A DNA stretch of 64,000 bases, taken from assembly GCF_945952055.1 (NCBI RefSeq), contig NZ_CAMFHB010000035.1:1-64000 (forward strand), in the 5' to 3' direction. Each line of letters opens with the position of its first letter. Positions within the stretch are counted from its first letter, which is position 1. The DNA comes from an uncultured Alsobacter sp. (GTDB lineage: Bacteria > Pseudomonadota > Alphaproteobacteria > Rhizobiales > Beijerinckiaceae). The notes under the pieces are model-generated. The model was not told where the DNA came from, ran no database searches, and saw only the letters and a list, made by a program, of their open reading frames with translations. Positions 28,682 through 36,867 of the stretch are shown here, piece by piece. Both the position numbers and the translations under genes were made by a program.

Positions 28682-29398
28682 ATGGAGCGGGATGTGGCGT
28701 TGAGGTGCATCTCCTCCATGGCGACGAAGACGCTGCTCGGCGAGCTGGCGCGGCTGCTCGGCGAACGGGCGGGCGGCGCCATCGACGTCGAGTCGATCGG
28801 CGGCGTCGACGCGGCCCGGCGGGTCCGGGCCGGCGAGGCGCTGGACCTCGTGGTGCTGTCGCACACGGTGATGGGGGCGCTGGAAAACGAAGGCCACGTC
28901 GCTCGCGGCAGCCTCGTCCCGCTGGCGCGCTCGTCCACGGCCTTCGCGGTCGCCGCGGGCGCCGCGCGGCCCGACCTGTCGTCGCGCGACGCGCTGCAGC
29001 GCGCGCTCCTGGAGGCGCCTGCGATCGCCTATTCGACGGGGCCGAGCGGGGACCATCTCATCGGCCTGATCGAGCGCTGGGGGCTGCGGGCCTCCCTCGA
29101 GGGCAAGCTCGTCAAGGCGCCCCCGGGCGTGCCCGTCGGCGGCCTCGTGGCGGACGGGCGGGCATCCCTCGGCTTCCAGCAGTACAGCGAACTCTTCGAA
29201 GTGCCGGGGATCGACGTCGTCACGGCCGTCGCGCCGGAGGCCACTGCGACGACGGTGTTCACGGGCGCCGTCGCATCGACCTCCGCCGAGCCGGATCTTG
29301 CCGCGCAGGTCCTGCGGGACATGGGGGCGGATGCGCTCGCCCCGGTCTACGCGCGGTGCGGCATGTCACTGGTTCGGGCAGACAGCCCGGGCCGCTGA
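28682..29398 (+). CDS. Cytoplasmic ModA-like substrate-binding protein
   Basis: A 238-aa type 2 periplasmic-binding-protein fold related to molybdate-binding ModA (LRCISSMATKTLLGEL, IGGVDAARRVRAGEALDLVVLS, GPSGDHLIGLIERWG). No signal peptide is present, so it appears cytoplasmic, and no ABC permease is nearby. Proteins of this kind are usually annotated as substrate-binding domain proteins of unknown role. It may share the katG transcript. Confidence 0.75.
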   Translation: MERDVALRCISSMATKTLLGELARLLGERAGGAIDVESIGGVDAARRVRAGEALDLVVLSHTVMGALENEGHVARGSLVPLARSSTAFAVAAGAARPDLSSRDALQRALLEAPAIAYSTGPSGDHLIGLIERWGLRASLEGKLVKAPPGVPVGGLVADGRASLGFQQYSELFEVPGIDVVTAVAPEATATTVFTGAVASTSAEPDLAAQVLRDMGADALAPVYARCGMSLVRADSPGR

Positions 29399-29421
29399 CG
29401 AAACCTTCGCGGCGGGCGACG

Positions 29422-29847
29422 TCAGGACCTGCGGGTCCAGGCCGGCCAGAGCGGGCGGGCCGCATAGTCGGGGGCCTCGTCGGCAGCGACCGCGGCGCCG
29501 GCGAAGGCGGGCACCAGCAGGTCGCGCGCGATCAACGACGTCGCCACGCCGAGCATGACCAGGCCCATCAGCAGGATCCCCGCGACAGCGAAACTGAAGC
29601 GCGGGGAAGAAGCCCCCGCGCCGGGTCCATGGGGCGCAACCCGGCGCGAGGGGTACCGCGCGCCCGAAGCGGGCGCGCGGATCAGGAGGTCCATCGACGC
29701 TCCGGCGAGTAGCGGCCCGCCGGTTTCCAGGCCCTCCTGAATGCTGCCGTCGGGCATGCGGCCAACCAGCCGGGACGCCCCGGTCAGGGCAGGATGCTCA
29801 CTGCCTGATCCGGACTGCGGCAAGGCTGCATGCTTCAAGCGGCGCAT
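29422..29847 (-). CDS. Hypothetical single-span membrane protein
   Basis: A 141-aa protein with a Gly/Pro/Ser-rich first half and one clear membrane segment (FAVAGILLMGLVMLGVA) followed by a short Ala-rich tail. The start at 29847 (MRRLKHAAL) has GGAG at suitable distance; the ORF-track start adds a low-quality extension across the next gene. It follows the CpxP/Spy-like gene on the same strand by 28 bp. No family is recognised; it could be a second exported target of the same control. Confidence 0.55.
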   Translation of the reverse strand: MRRLKHAALPQSGSGSEHPALTGASRLVGRMPDGSIQEGLETGGPLLAGASMDLLIRAPASGARYPSRRVAPHGPGAGASSPRFSFAVAGILLMGLVMLGVATSLIARDLLVPAFAGAAVAADEAPDYAARPLWPAWTRRS

Positions 29848-29875
29848 CGTCAAGTCTCCGTGTTCAAGAACGAGG

Positions 29876-30427
29876 TCAGCGGGGGGCGGGGCCGAAGCCC
29901 CGCATCTCGGGTCCACCGCCGTGAGGGCCGTGACCCGGGGGAGGCGGAGGCGGGGGAGGCGGCAGGAAGGCGAGGCCCGGACCCGGGCGACCGAGTTCCT
30001 GGGCCAACACCTGACGCTGGTTCTGCGTCAGCTGGTCGGAGAGGCGGCGCACGGCCTCCCGCATGCCGCCCGCGGCCGATGCCGCCGCCAGGAGCGGCGA
30101 CTGCCTGCGATCCAGCACCTGCACCGGATCGGTGCCGAGGGCCGGCTCGCCCGGGCGCGGCCCGCTGCGGCAGATGGCGTCGAGCGGGGCGACGGCGGTC
30201 TTGATCTCCTGGGCGAAGGTCGACCAGGCGCGCGCCTGGTCCCCCTGGATCTCGAGCTTGGTCTCGAGGAAGGCCAGGCGGCCGGCGAGCATCGCGGGAC
30301 CATCTTCGCAGCGCGGCGGCGGGCCGGGGGGCAAACCCTGCGCGCTGGCGGGCGCGGCGGAGAGAAGCCCCTGGCCGGCGATCTGGAGGACTGCGGTCGC
30401 GAAGGCGGCGCGCAACAGTCTGTTCAT
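29876..30427 (-). CDS. Spy/CpxP-like periplasmic LTxxQ protein
   Basis: A 183-aa protein with a Sec signal peptide ending SAAPASA, a helical core with the motif RLSDQLTQNQRQVLAQ (the LTxxQ signature of Spy/CpxP proteins) and a Pro/Gly-rich tail containing a nine-Pro run. In enterobacteria CpxP inhibits the CpxA sensor and Spy is an envelope chaperone. Here the gene diverges from a response regulator and histidine kinase, and an 8-bp inverted repeat lies between them, which fits a stress-sensor feedback arrangement. Confidence 0.8.
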   Translation of the reverse strand: MNRLLRAAFATAVLQIAGQGLLSAAPASAQGLPPGPPPRCEDGPAMLAGRLAFLETKLEIQGDQARAWSTFAQEIKTAVAPLDAICRSGPRPGEPALGTDPVQVLDRRQSPLLAAASAAGGMREAVRRLSDQLTQNQRQVLAQELGRPGPGLAFLPPPPPPPPPGHGPHGGGPEMRGFGPAPR

Positions 30428-30520
30428 GGTGAGCACTCCTGTGGACACGACCGGGCGGACCGGCCATGTGCAGCGGTTTACAGGAGGGCGGGCCGCGGAG
30501 AGTGACGGCGGCTTTGCCGT

Positions 30521-30539
30521 TTGTAACGCTCCGTTACAA
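30521..30539. promoter_or_regulatory. Inverted repeat, probable response-regulator site
   Basis: TTGTAACG-CTC-CGTTACAA is a perfect 8-bp inverted repeat in the gap between the CpxP-like gene and the two-component genes. A related GTAAC...GTTAC pair is found at 32851-32868, ahead of another probable target gene. Confidence 0.65.
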
Positions 30540-30607
30540 GGTGGCGCTTGAGCATCCGGCGACGATGGGGCACTGCCAGCCCGACCACAGCGCCACACGG
30601 ACCCGCC

Positions 30608-31352
30608 ATGTCGCAGCCCCCGCTTCCCCATGTTCTGGTCGTCGACGACGATCGCCAGATCCGCTCGTCGCTGGCCCGCTTCCTGGGCGACAATGGCCTG
30701 CGCGTCACCCAGGCGGGGGGGGGGCCGCGAGATGGAGAGCGCGCTGCAGGCCGGTCGCTTCGACGTCATCGTCCTGGACGTGATGATGCCCGGCACCGAC
30801 GGGCTGACGCTGTGCCGTCGCCTGCGTGAGAAATCGGCCACGCCGGTCATCATGCTCACCGCCGCGGCCACCGAGACCGATCGCGTCGTCGGCCTGGAGA
30901 TCGGCGCGGACGACTACGTGACGAAGCCGTTCAGCCCGCGCGAACTGCTCGCCCGCATCCGGGTCCAGTTGCGCCGCGCGCAGGCCGCTCCCGGCGCGGG
31001 GCGGCAGGTGCCCAACTCGTGCTACCGCTTCGAAGGCTGGACGCTGGACCCCGCCCGCCGCACGCTGGTGTCGCCGGCCGGAGCCCTGGTGGAAGTCACC
31101 AGCGGCGAGTTCGACCTGTTGCTCGCCTTCGTCACGCATCCGCGCATGATCCTGACGCGCGACCAGTTGCTGGATCTCGCCCATGGTCGGGCCGCCAACG
31201 TCTTCGACCGCTCCATCGACGTCCAGGTGAGCCGGCTGCGGCGCAAGATCGAGGTCAACCCGTCCGACCCCCTGCTCATCCGCACGGTGCGCGCCGGGGG
31301 CTACATGTTCACGCCGCAGGTGGACACGGTCGACCAGGACGACGGCCCGTGA
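30608..31352 (+). pseudogene. OmpR-family response regulator, frameshifted in a 10-G run
   Basis: The N-terminus (MSQPPLPHVLVVDDDRQIR, then FLGDNGLRVTQAG) lies in the frame starting at the ATG at 30608. The rest (MESALQAGRFDVIVLDVMMPG with the phosphoacceptor Asp, TAAATETDRVVGLEIGADDYVTKPF, and the winged-helix domain ending RTVRAGGYMF) lies in the next frame. The switch coincides with ten consecutive G at 30715-30724; nine G would give one intact 247-codon frame. It could be true inactivation, slippage-based variation, or a base-calling error. The last codons overlap the kinase start (GTGA). The domain order is typical of OmpR/PhoB regulators. Confidence 0.85.
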
Positions 31353-32818
31353 AGCCCGGTGCGGCCTTCGGCTGGATCCGGCATCGCTGGCGCACGCGGC
31401 GCCTCGCCACGCGGATCGGCCTGGCGATCCTGCTGGCGCTGGCGGCCATGCAGCTCCTGGCAGGCCTCGTCTTCATCCTGACGCCGCCGCCCCGCTTCGT
31501 GCTGCTGAGCGCACGCTGGGTCGCATCCTCCGTGCAGGAGGCCTATCGCGTCGCGGCCGCGGGCGGCACGGCCGAGGACCTGCGTCGCCTGCCCTCGGCC
31601 TCGCATCTCGACTTTTCGATCGCCCCCTCCCTGCCCCCCGCGCCCCCCGGCAACCCGCCGGGCGACGGGTTCTGGCCGCAGCAGCGGCTCGGGCCGATCG
31701 TGTCCCAGGCCCTCGGCGGAGCGATCCCGGTGCGCATGCTCGGCGCCGGGCCGATGCCGGGGGGCGGGCCGAGCCACGTCGCCACGGTCCCGCCGGACGC
31801 CGGCGCGTCCCTGCCGAGAGGACCGCTGCGCGAGGACGAGCCGGATCTCTTCACGCCCGAGGGGTTCACCCTCGCGGTGCAGCTTCCCGATGGGCGGGCG
31901 CTGGTCGTCGACTCCCGCCCCAACGGGGGGCCGCGACCCCGGCAGGGCATCCCGCTCTACCTGACGCTCGCCGGCGCGGCGATGCTGATCGCGCTGATGG
32001 CGATCCTGACCGCCAGGTCGCTGCTCGCGCCCTTGGGCAAGCTCGCCGCCCTGGCCGATCGCCTCGGCCGCGAGCGCAATCCCGTGCAGATGGACGACCT
32101 CGCCATCCCGGAGTTCCGCAGCATCGCGACCGCGTTCTCGACCATGCACGCGCGCCTGACGCGCTTCGTCGACGAGCGGACCCAGATGCTCGCGGCCATC
32201 TCGCACGACCTGCGCACGCCGCTCACCCGGCTCACGCTTGCGGCGGAATACGTGACGGACCCGCGCCAGCGCCAGGAGCTGCAGGCCAGCCTGAACGACA
32301 TGAAGGTCATGCTCGAGGAGACCCTCGCCTTCGCCTCGCAGGATGCCAAGCGCGAGGAGCACAGGCTCGTCGACCTCGCCGCCCTTCTGGCCAGCCTGTG
32401 CGACGAAGCCGAGGACAACGGCACGCCCTTCACCTACGAGGGGCCCCTGCACGCCATCATCTCGGCCCGGCCGGTGGCGCTGCGCCGGGCGTTCTCCAAC
32501 CTCGTGCGCAACGCGGCGCTCTATGCGGGCGGCGGGCGCATCACCCTCGTGGTCGAGGGGGCCGACGCGATCGTGACCATCGCCGACGACGGCCCCGGCA
32601 TCCCCGAGGAGGACCTGGAGCGCGTGTTCCAGCCGTTCACGCGGGGTGAAACGTCGCGCAACCGGGACACCGGCGGCACCGGCCTCGGGCTCACCATCAG
32701 CCGGGACCTGATCCTCGGCCATGGCGGTACGATCGACCTGGAGCGCGGTGGCGAGGGCCGGCTCGGAAAGGGCCTGGTCGTCAGGGTGCGCCTGCCGGAC
32801 GAGCCGCTCGATCCATGA
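31349..32818 (+). CDS. Sensor histidine kinase (HAMP/HisKA/HATPase)
   Basis: A 489-aa membrane kinase. The first span is near residues 22-42, followed by a periplasmic region of about 150 residues rich in Pro and Gly. A second span lies near 205-225, then HAMP, the HisKA domain with the phospho-His in AAISHDLRTPLTRL, and the ATPase domain with LVRNAALYA, DDGPGIPEE and GTGLGLTISR. The GTG at 31349 overlaps the regulator stop. Its output depends on a regulator whose gene is frameshifted in this sequence. The divergent CpxP-like protein may tune its periplasmic sensor. Confidence 0.92.
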   Translation: MKPGAAFGWIRHRWRTRRLATRIGLAILLALAAMQLLAGLVFILTPPPRFVLLSARWVASSVQEAYRVAAAGGTAEDLRRLPSASHLDFSIAPSLPPAPPGNPPGDGFWPQQRLGPIVSQALGGAIPVRMLGAGPMPGGGPSHVATVPPDAGASLPRGPLREDEPDLFTPEGFTLAVQLPDGRALVVDSRPNGGPRPRQGIPLYLTLAGAAMLIALMAILTARSLLAPLGKLAALADRLGRERNPVQMDDLAIPEFRSIATAFSTMHARLTRFVDERTQMLAAISHDLRTPLTRLTLAAEYVTDPRQRQELQASLNDMKVMLEETLAFASQDAKREEHRLVDLAALLASLCDEAEDNGTPFTYEGPLHAIISARPVALRRAFSNLVRNAALYAGGGRITLVVEGADAIVTIADDGPGIPEEDLERVFQPFTRGETSRNRDTGGTGLGLTISRDLILGHGGTIDLERGGEGRLGKGLVVRVRLPDEPLDP

Positions 32819-32850
32819 AACATTGTAACGGCGTGTTTCGTCGCCGGCGT

Positions 32851-32868
32851 TTGTAACTCCACGTTACG
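32851..32868. promoter_or_regulatory. GTAAC/GTTAC pair upstream of the Gly-rich gene
   Basis: TTGTAAC-TCCA-CGTTACG is an imperfect version of the 19-bp inverted repeat at 30521. A further TTGTAACG half site lies at 32823-32830. It probably marks the downstream gene as a target of the adjacent two-component system. Confidence 0.55.
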
Positions 32869-32955
32869 GTTCGACTCGCATTTTCAACGCCCAGTTAAGG
32901 CTGCCAGCCGTGGATGACCGCATCGGTCGCCAATGACCGGATGATGGAGATGGCA

Positions 32956-33492
32956 ATGACCTCGATTTCCGGGTCCTTTTCGACCCAACGGCCCTCGCCT
33001 CGCGACATGATGCAGGACCGGCTCACCGACGCGATCTCGTCGGGCAGCATCAGCGCCTCGGACAAGGACGCACTGACCTCGGCTCTCGACGACATCGACA
33101 AGAGCTTGCCGTCGCAGGCCGCCGCGGGAACGGGACGGCCCGATCCCAAGGCCATGAAGGCCAAGATCGACAGCCTGATCGACCAGGAAGTGAAGAGCGG
33201 CAAGCTGACCGACGACCAGGCGAGCGAGCTGAAGCAGCTCTTCGCCAAGGGACCCGGCGGCAAGGGCGGCCCCGGCGGGCCCGGAGGTCCGGGCGGAGCC
33301 GGCGGGCCGCGGCCCGACGAGGACACCTCCTCCACGGACGAGAGCTCCGACACCGACCAGACCACCAAGCTGCTGCAGGACTTCATGAAGCTCCTGAAGG
33401 AGAAGCAGTCGAGCGGCTCCAGCTACGGCTCGAGCGGCAGCCAGGACCTGCAGTCGGTCCTCAAGTCCCTTCTCGTCGACACGAGCGCCTGA
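32956..33492 (+). CDS. Hypothetical acidic, Gly/Pro-repeat protein
   Basis: A 178-aa protein with no signal peptide or membrane span. The N-terminal half is helical and acidic (DRLTDAISSGSISASDKDALTSALDDID), with two similar helix-loop-helix segments (SGSISASDKDAL and SGKLTDDQASEL). A collagen-like GGPGGPGG linker follows, then an acidic Ser/Thr stretch and a final helix. The paired acidic loops are loosely EF-hand-like, but calcium residues are not convincing. The ATG at 32956 has GGAGA upstream; 32914 is an alternative. It follows a site shared with the two-component promoter. Confidence 0.7.
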   Translation: MTSISGSFSTQRPSPRDMMQDRLTDAISSGSISASDKDALTSALDDIDKSLPSQAAAGTGRPDPKAMKAKIDSLIDQEVKSGKLTDDQASELKQLFAKGPGGKGGPGGPGGPGGAGGPRPDEDTSSTDESSDTDQTTKLLQDFMKLLKEKQSSGSSYGSSGSQDLQSVLKSLLVDTSA

Positions 33493-33512
33493 CGCGCTCC
33501 GCGTCGGCGACC

Positions 33513-33555
33513 CTGCGTCCTCCGGCACTCCCCAACGCCGCGCCGGAGGACGCAG
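33513..33555. terminator. Strong hairpin behind the Gly-rich gene
   Basis: CTGCGTCCTCCGGC and GCCGGAGGACGCAG form a perfect 14-bp stem with a 15-base loop 20 bp behind the stop codon. There is no T-run, so it is a factor-dependent terminator or RNA-stabilising hairpin rather than a classical terminator. Confidence 0.6.
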
Positions 33556-33647
33556 ATCCGCCTCGTCGGCCTTGTTGGCGAAACGGCGGCATTTCCTTTA
33601 CACTGGCCGCGCTAATGTCCCGGACGCTCCTGGAACGGACGATCCCC

Positions 33648-34034
33648 ATGGACCGCAGGCAGTTCGTACTCGCCACCTCCGCAGCACTGCTCGCGCCGAC
33701 GGCCGCGTTGGCCGACGGCCTGCGCAAGGACGTCTTCATCCTCGCCGTGATGGCGCGCGATTGTCCCTTCTGCATCGAGTGGAATGCCTATGAGCGCGCC
33801 CGCCTCGAGCGGCTGTGCCGGGAAGCGCGGGTGCGTTTCCGTGAGGTCGAGGTCTTGCGCTTCACCGACATCCGCGAGGACGGTGCCTGGCCCTCGGACC
33901 TGAAGCCCGTGCTGGCGAAGATCCCCTACACGGACGGAACCCCCCGGTTCCTCGTGGTCCACGAGGGCAGGATCATCCAGCACACCGTCGGCCTGGAACA
34001 GTACCGGCGCGGCATCCTGCCCATGTTCGTGTGA
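33648..34034 (+). CDS. Exported thioredoxin-like protein (SoxS-like)
   Basis: A 128-aa protein with a twin-arginine-like signal (MDRRQFVLATSAALL, cleavage after ALA) and a short thioredoxin-type fold with the redox motif DCPFC and a cis-Pro-like GTPRFLV segment. Small CxxC proteins of this sort act as periplasmic thiol reductases, for example SoxS in thiosulfate oxidation, but no sox genes are seen here. The ATG at 33648 is chosen because the signal peptide starts there. Confidence 0.8.
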   Translation: MDRRQFVLATSAALLAPTAALADGLRKDVFILAVMARDCPFCIEWNAYERARLERLCREARVRFREVEVLRFTDIREDGAWPSDLKPVLAKIPYTDGTPRFLVVHEGRIIQHTVGLEQYRRGILPMFV

Positions 34035-34163
34035 TCCCGGACGGGGCTGGCCAAGGCGCACGCCCCATGGCAGTTTGCGCCGCCGCGACGTGACGGCACG
34101 TCGCCCGGTGGACCGGGCGCGGCCGTTCACGAAAACGCCGCAGAGGCAGTTCAGGACCCCGCC

Positions 34164-34361
34164 ATGACGGCCGTTCCATCGCCGGGCCCGCAATCCGACG
34201 CGCCGACAGCCGGTCCTTCATCCGGCTTCAGCCGGTTGGGACTGGTGCTGTGGGCGGGCGCGGCCGTATGCCTCGTGGCGGCGGGTCTCGTGCTGTGGAA
34301 TGCCCGCGGCGCTGGCGTGTTCACCGACGTGCTGGCCGCGGCCATCGCCTGGTGCTTTTGA
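34164..34361 (+). CDS. Small single-span membrane protein
   Basis: A 65-aa protein with a Pro/Ser-rich N-terminus and one to two hydrophobic segments (LGLVLWAGAAVCLVAAGLVLW). It lies 17 bp ahead of the SCO gene on the same strand and is probably co-transcribed with it. No family is recognised; such small proteins can accompany cytochrome oxidase assembly factors, but that is inference from position. Confidence 0.5.
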   Translation: MTAVPSPGPQSDAPTAGPSSGFSRLGLVLWAGAAVCLVAAGLVLWNARGAGVFTDVLAAAIAWCF

Positions 34362-34378
34362 GAGAGCGATCGTTCCCC

Positions 34379-35005
34379 ATGTCCGTGAAGCCTGGCCCAG
34401 ACCCGTCAGCCAAGGAAAAAGCCCTGGCACGCCGGCTGGCGCTGCCCCTCCTCGCCTTCGTCTTCGGGGCCGTGGCCCTGCTGATGGCCGTCGCCGTCGT
34501 GTTCATGCCCCGGGAAGGCCAGCAGGTGGCCGCCGTCGGCGGTCCGTTCAGCCTGGTCGATCAGGACGGCAAGGCGTTCACCGAGAAGGACCTGCTTGGA
34601 AAGCCGAGCCTCGTCTTCTTCGGCTTCACGCATTGCCCCGACGTCTGCCCCACGACGCTCTACGAGATCACGCAGGTCTATTCCGAACTCGCCGCCAAGG
34701 GAGACAAGGTCCGGGCGGTGTTCGTGACCGTCGATCCCGCGCGTGACACGCCGGAGCTCATGAAGACCTATCTGTCGAGCTTCGACCCGCACATCGTCGG
34801 CCTCAGCGGCAGCCAGGCCGCGGTCGACGGCATCATGAAGGCCTATCGTGTCTTCGCACGGAAGGTGCCCGGCGAGAACGGCAACTACACGATGGACCAC
34901 ACCGCCCTCGTCTACCTGATGGACGCGAAGGGGCGTTTCGTGGGGGCGTTCAATCTCCAGAAGTCCCCCGCCGAAGCGGCGAAGGAACTCGAGCGCTACA
35001 TGTAG
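34379..35005 (+). CDS. SCO family protein (SCO1/SenC)
   Basis: A 208-aa protein with an N-terminal membrane anchor (LPLLAFVFGAVALLMAVAVVF) and a thioredoxin-like domain with the copper-binding motif FTHCPDVCPTT and the distal His in TMDHTALVYL. It delivers copper to the CuA site of cytochrome c oxidase from the outer face of the inner membrane. The C-terminus overlaps the 3' end of the split glycosyltransferase gene on the other strand by 10 bp. Confidence 0.92.
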   Translation: MSVKPGPDPSAKEKALARRLALPLLAFVFGAVALLMAVAVVFMPREGQQVAAVGGPFSLVDQDGKAFTEKDLLGKPSLVFFGFTHCPDVCPTTLYEITQVYSELAAKGDKVRAVFVTVDPARDTPELMKTYLSSFDPHIVGLSGSQAAVDGIMKAYRVFARKVPGENGNYTMDHTALVYLMDAKGRFVGAFNLQKSPAEAAKELERYM

Positions 35006-35430
35006 CCGGGAGGGCCCGCCGGCCCGTGCTCGGTCTTGTTCCAGCGAAACGGGGCATCGAGCAGCTCCCACAGCGCCACCCAGGCCGCGACGGAAATCAG
35101 GGCGAGGTAGGGCAGCGCGAGGAGCGCGTCGAGCGCGCCCAGCCGGATCGCCCTTCGCCTGGCGGCGATCCAGGCGGGTCCGGCGACCGTCACCGCCCCG
35201 GCCGCCAGCACCACCCACGACAGCGCCACGCCCGAGAGGTCGAGCATGCCGTCGGGGTGCAGGCTGCTGCCGTCGACGAGGCGGACGACCAGCGATCCCA
35301 TGAAGAGCGGGGCGCCGATGGCGGCGAGCACCGTGCCCCACCCGTGCGTGACCACGGCCAGCCGCGCCACCGGCCCGCCCGGCCAGGGCTTGCGCCACTC
35401 CCGACTGTGGACCAGGGCAGTCTGCATCCA
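34996..35430 (-). pseudogene. Glycosyltransferase, C-terminal fragment (split by the island)
   Basis: The minus-strand frame GWMQTALVHSREW... through several membrane segments (LFMGSLVVRLV, WVVLAAGAVTVAG, LPYLALISVAAWVAL) to the stop at 34996 is the missing C-terminus of the glycosyltransferase at 47289-48690. Joining the two at the shared GCATCCA gives exactly 610 codons in one frame, with a continuous RVRWMKGWMQT motif. The fragment has no start of its own; the ORF-track entry reads back into the island. The coding half is probably silent. Confidence 0.92.
35424..35430. repeat. attL core (GCATCCA)
   Basis: This is the left copy of the 7-bp direct repeat at the island boundary. Rejoining the island's two ends gives the attP core AAAGGcGCATCCAaCCTTT, where AAAGG and CCTTT are perfect inverted arms around the overlap, as in core sites of tyrosine recombinases. 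Confidence 0.8.
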
Positions 35431-35551
35431 ACCTTTTCGCTTCGGTTTCGGAAGTGATCCGCCTGTTGCTGAATGTTTCGATTGCCAAGCGTTTTCAAGC
35501 ACGTAATTGTTCGTCCGCGTTTCCCGATGTTCCGGTCGGTTCCGGAATTCT

Positions 35552-35570
35552 GTTGCGACCGTGTTGCGAC
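35552..35570 (+). repeat. Left pair of integrase arm-type repeats
   Basis: GTTGCGAC occurs twice, 11 bp start to start, between attL and the integrase gene. The same pair with the same spacing and orientation occurs near the right end (47196-47214). Paired octamers one helical turn apart near both ends suggest arm-binding sites for the integrase N-terminal domain. Confidence 0.7.
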
Positions 35571-35595
35571 GGAGGGATCTCGGAGGATCGACGCG

Positions 35596-36867
35596 ATGCC
35601 GAAAAGCGGTTCCGGAGCGACGCGGGAGGCCCGGCCTCTCACCTCCCGGGCGATTGAGGCGATGCTGCCGGAGGCGGCCCCCTATCGGGTCCCGGATGCA
35701 CGGACGAAGGGCCTTGCGGTGCGGGTCGCCACTGACGGCAAGAGGACCTTCGACCTTGCGTTCCGCGTCAAGCACGGGAAGGTCCGGCGGACCTCGCTCG
35801 GTGAGTGGCCGGGGACCACGCTCGAACAGGCCCGCGACCGCGCACATGCCCTCACCTCGGCAGCCCGGAAGGGGGTCGACCTGCTCGCGGACGAGGAGGA
35901 GGCTCGCATCGAGGCCGCGCGGCGGGTGACGGTCTCGGCCCTCATCGCGGAGTACATGAAGCGGTCCGTTCGGAAGAATGGGTTGAGGACAGCGGACGAG
36001 ATCGAGCGCCGACTGAAGCGGGCGCTCGCCTCGCTCCTCGACACCCGGGCGGCCGACGTGAAGCGGCGGGACATTCGGGACGTCCTCGACGCAGTGTCGG
36101 ACGAGGGCCTCGAACGAGAGGCTGAGAAGCGCCGGCAGGTCATTGGCGCGATGTTCAAGTGGGCAGTTGGGCGCGACCTGATCGAGAATGACCCCACGGC
36201 AGGGTTGAAGGCGTACGACACCGGGGCGCCTCGGGACCGGGTCCTGTCGGACGACGAGGTCCGCGCCCTGTGGGCTTGGTTGGATGCAGCAGACCTCCCC
36301 GGAGGCCACCCGGAGGTCCTCCGGTTGCAACTCCTGCTTGGTGCGCGCTGCGGCGAGGTCGCCGGCATCGAGGCCGGCGAGGTTGATCGAGAGACGTGGG
36401 TCTGGACGCTCCCGGCCGCGCGCTCGAAGAACAAGAGGCAGCGCCTCACCCCGCTGGTCGGTCTCGCCCGGGAGATCGTCGAGGCCAACTGGCCGGCGAG
36501 CGGACGCGGGCCGCTTTTCACGACCGAGACGGGGCGCGCGATGCGCGCATCGAACGTGGGCCAGAGCCTCTTGAACCGAGAGGACCGGCTCCCGATCGCA
36601 AAGTTCACAACCCACGATCTCAGGAGAACCGCCGCGACGAAGCTCGCCGAGATGGGCATACAACTCGACCTTGTCGCGGCCATCGTCGGTCACGAGGCGG
36701 GCGGGAAGAACGTCCGGACGCTCGTCCGCCACTACGTTCACACCGACCAGATCGAGAGAAAGGCTACGGCGCTTCTCGCGTGGGATGCCCGAGTGCGTGA
36801 GATCGTCGAGGACCGCCAGCCGGCGTCGAAGGTGGTCGACTTCGCTTCTGCCCGGGGCGTCGCATGA
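35596..36867 (+). CDS. int: Tyrosine-type site-specific integrase (DUF4102 arm-binding type)
   Basis: A 423-aa integrase. The N-terminal DUF4102-like arm-binding domain (DARTKGLAVRVATDG, TSLGEWPGTTLEQARDRA) precedes a core-binding helical domain and the catalytic domain with Arg in LLLGARCGEVAG, His-x-x-Arg in THDLRRTAAT, His in VGHEAG and the nucleophile Tyr in VRHYVH. All catalytic residues are present, so it should be active. The ATG at 35596 has GGAGGA upstream; the ORF-track start at 35473 would read through the arm repeats. Its stop overlaps the next gene (ATGA). Confidence 0.93.
   Translation: MPKSGSGATREARPLTSRAIEAMLPEAAPYRVPDARTKGLAVRVATDGKRTFDLAFRVKHGKVRRTSLGEWPGTTLEQARDRAHALTSAARKGVDLLADEEEARIEAARRVTVSALIAEYMKRSVRKNGLRTADEIERRLKRALASLLDTRAADVKRRDIRDVLDAVSDEGLEREAEKRRQVIGAMFKWAVGRDLIENDPTAGLKAYDTGAPRDRVLSDDEVRALWAWLDAADLPGGHPEVLRLQLLLGARCGEVAGIEAGEVDRETWVWTLPAARSKNKRQRLTPLVGLAREIVEANWPASGRGPLFTTETGRAMRASNVGQSLLNREDRLPIAKFTTHDLRRTAATKLAEMGIQLDLVAAIVGHEAGGKNVRTLVRHYVHTDQIERKATALLAWDARVREIVEDRQPASKVVDFASARGVA

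Noticed and set aside
34996-36741. 581-aa minus ORF as one gene
   Set aside because: Only its last 144 codons are real (glycosyltransferase C-terminus); the rest is antisense to the integrase.
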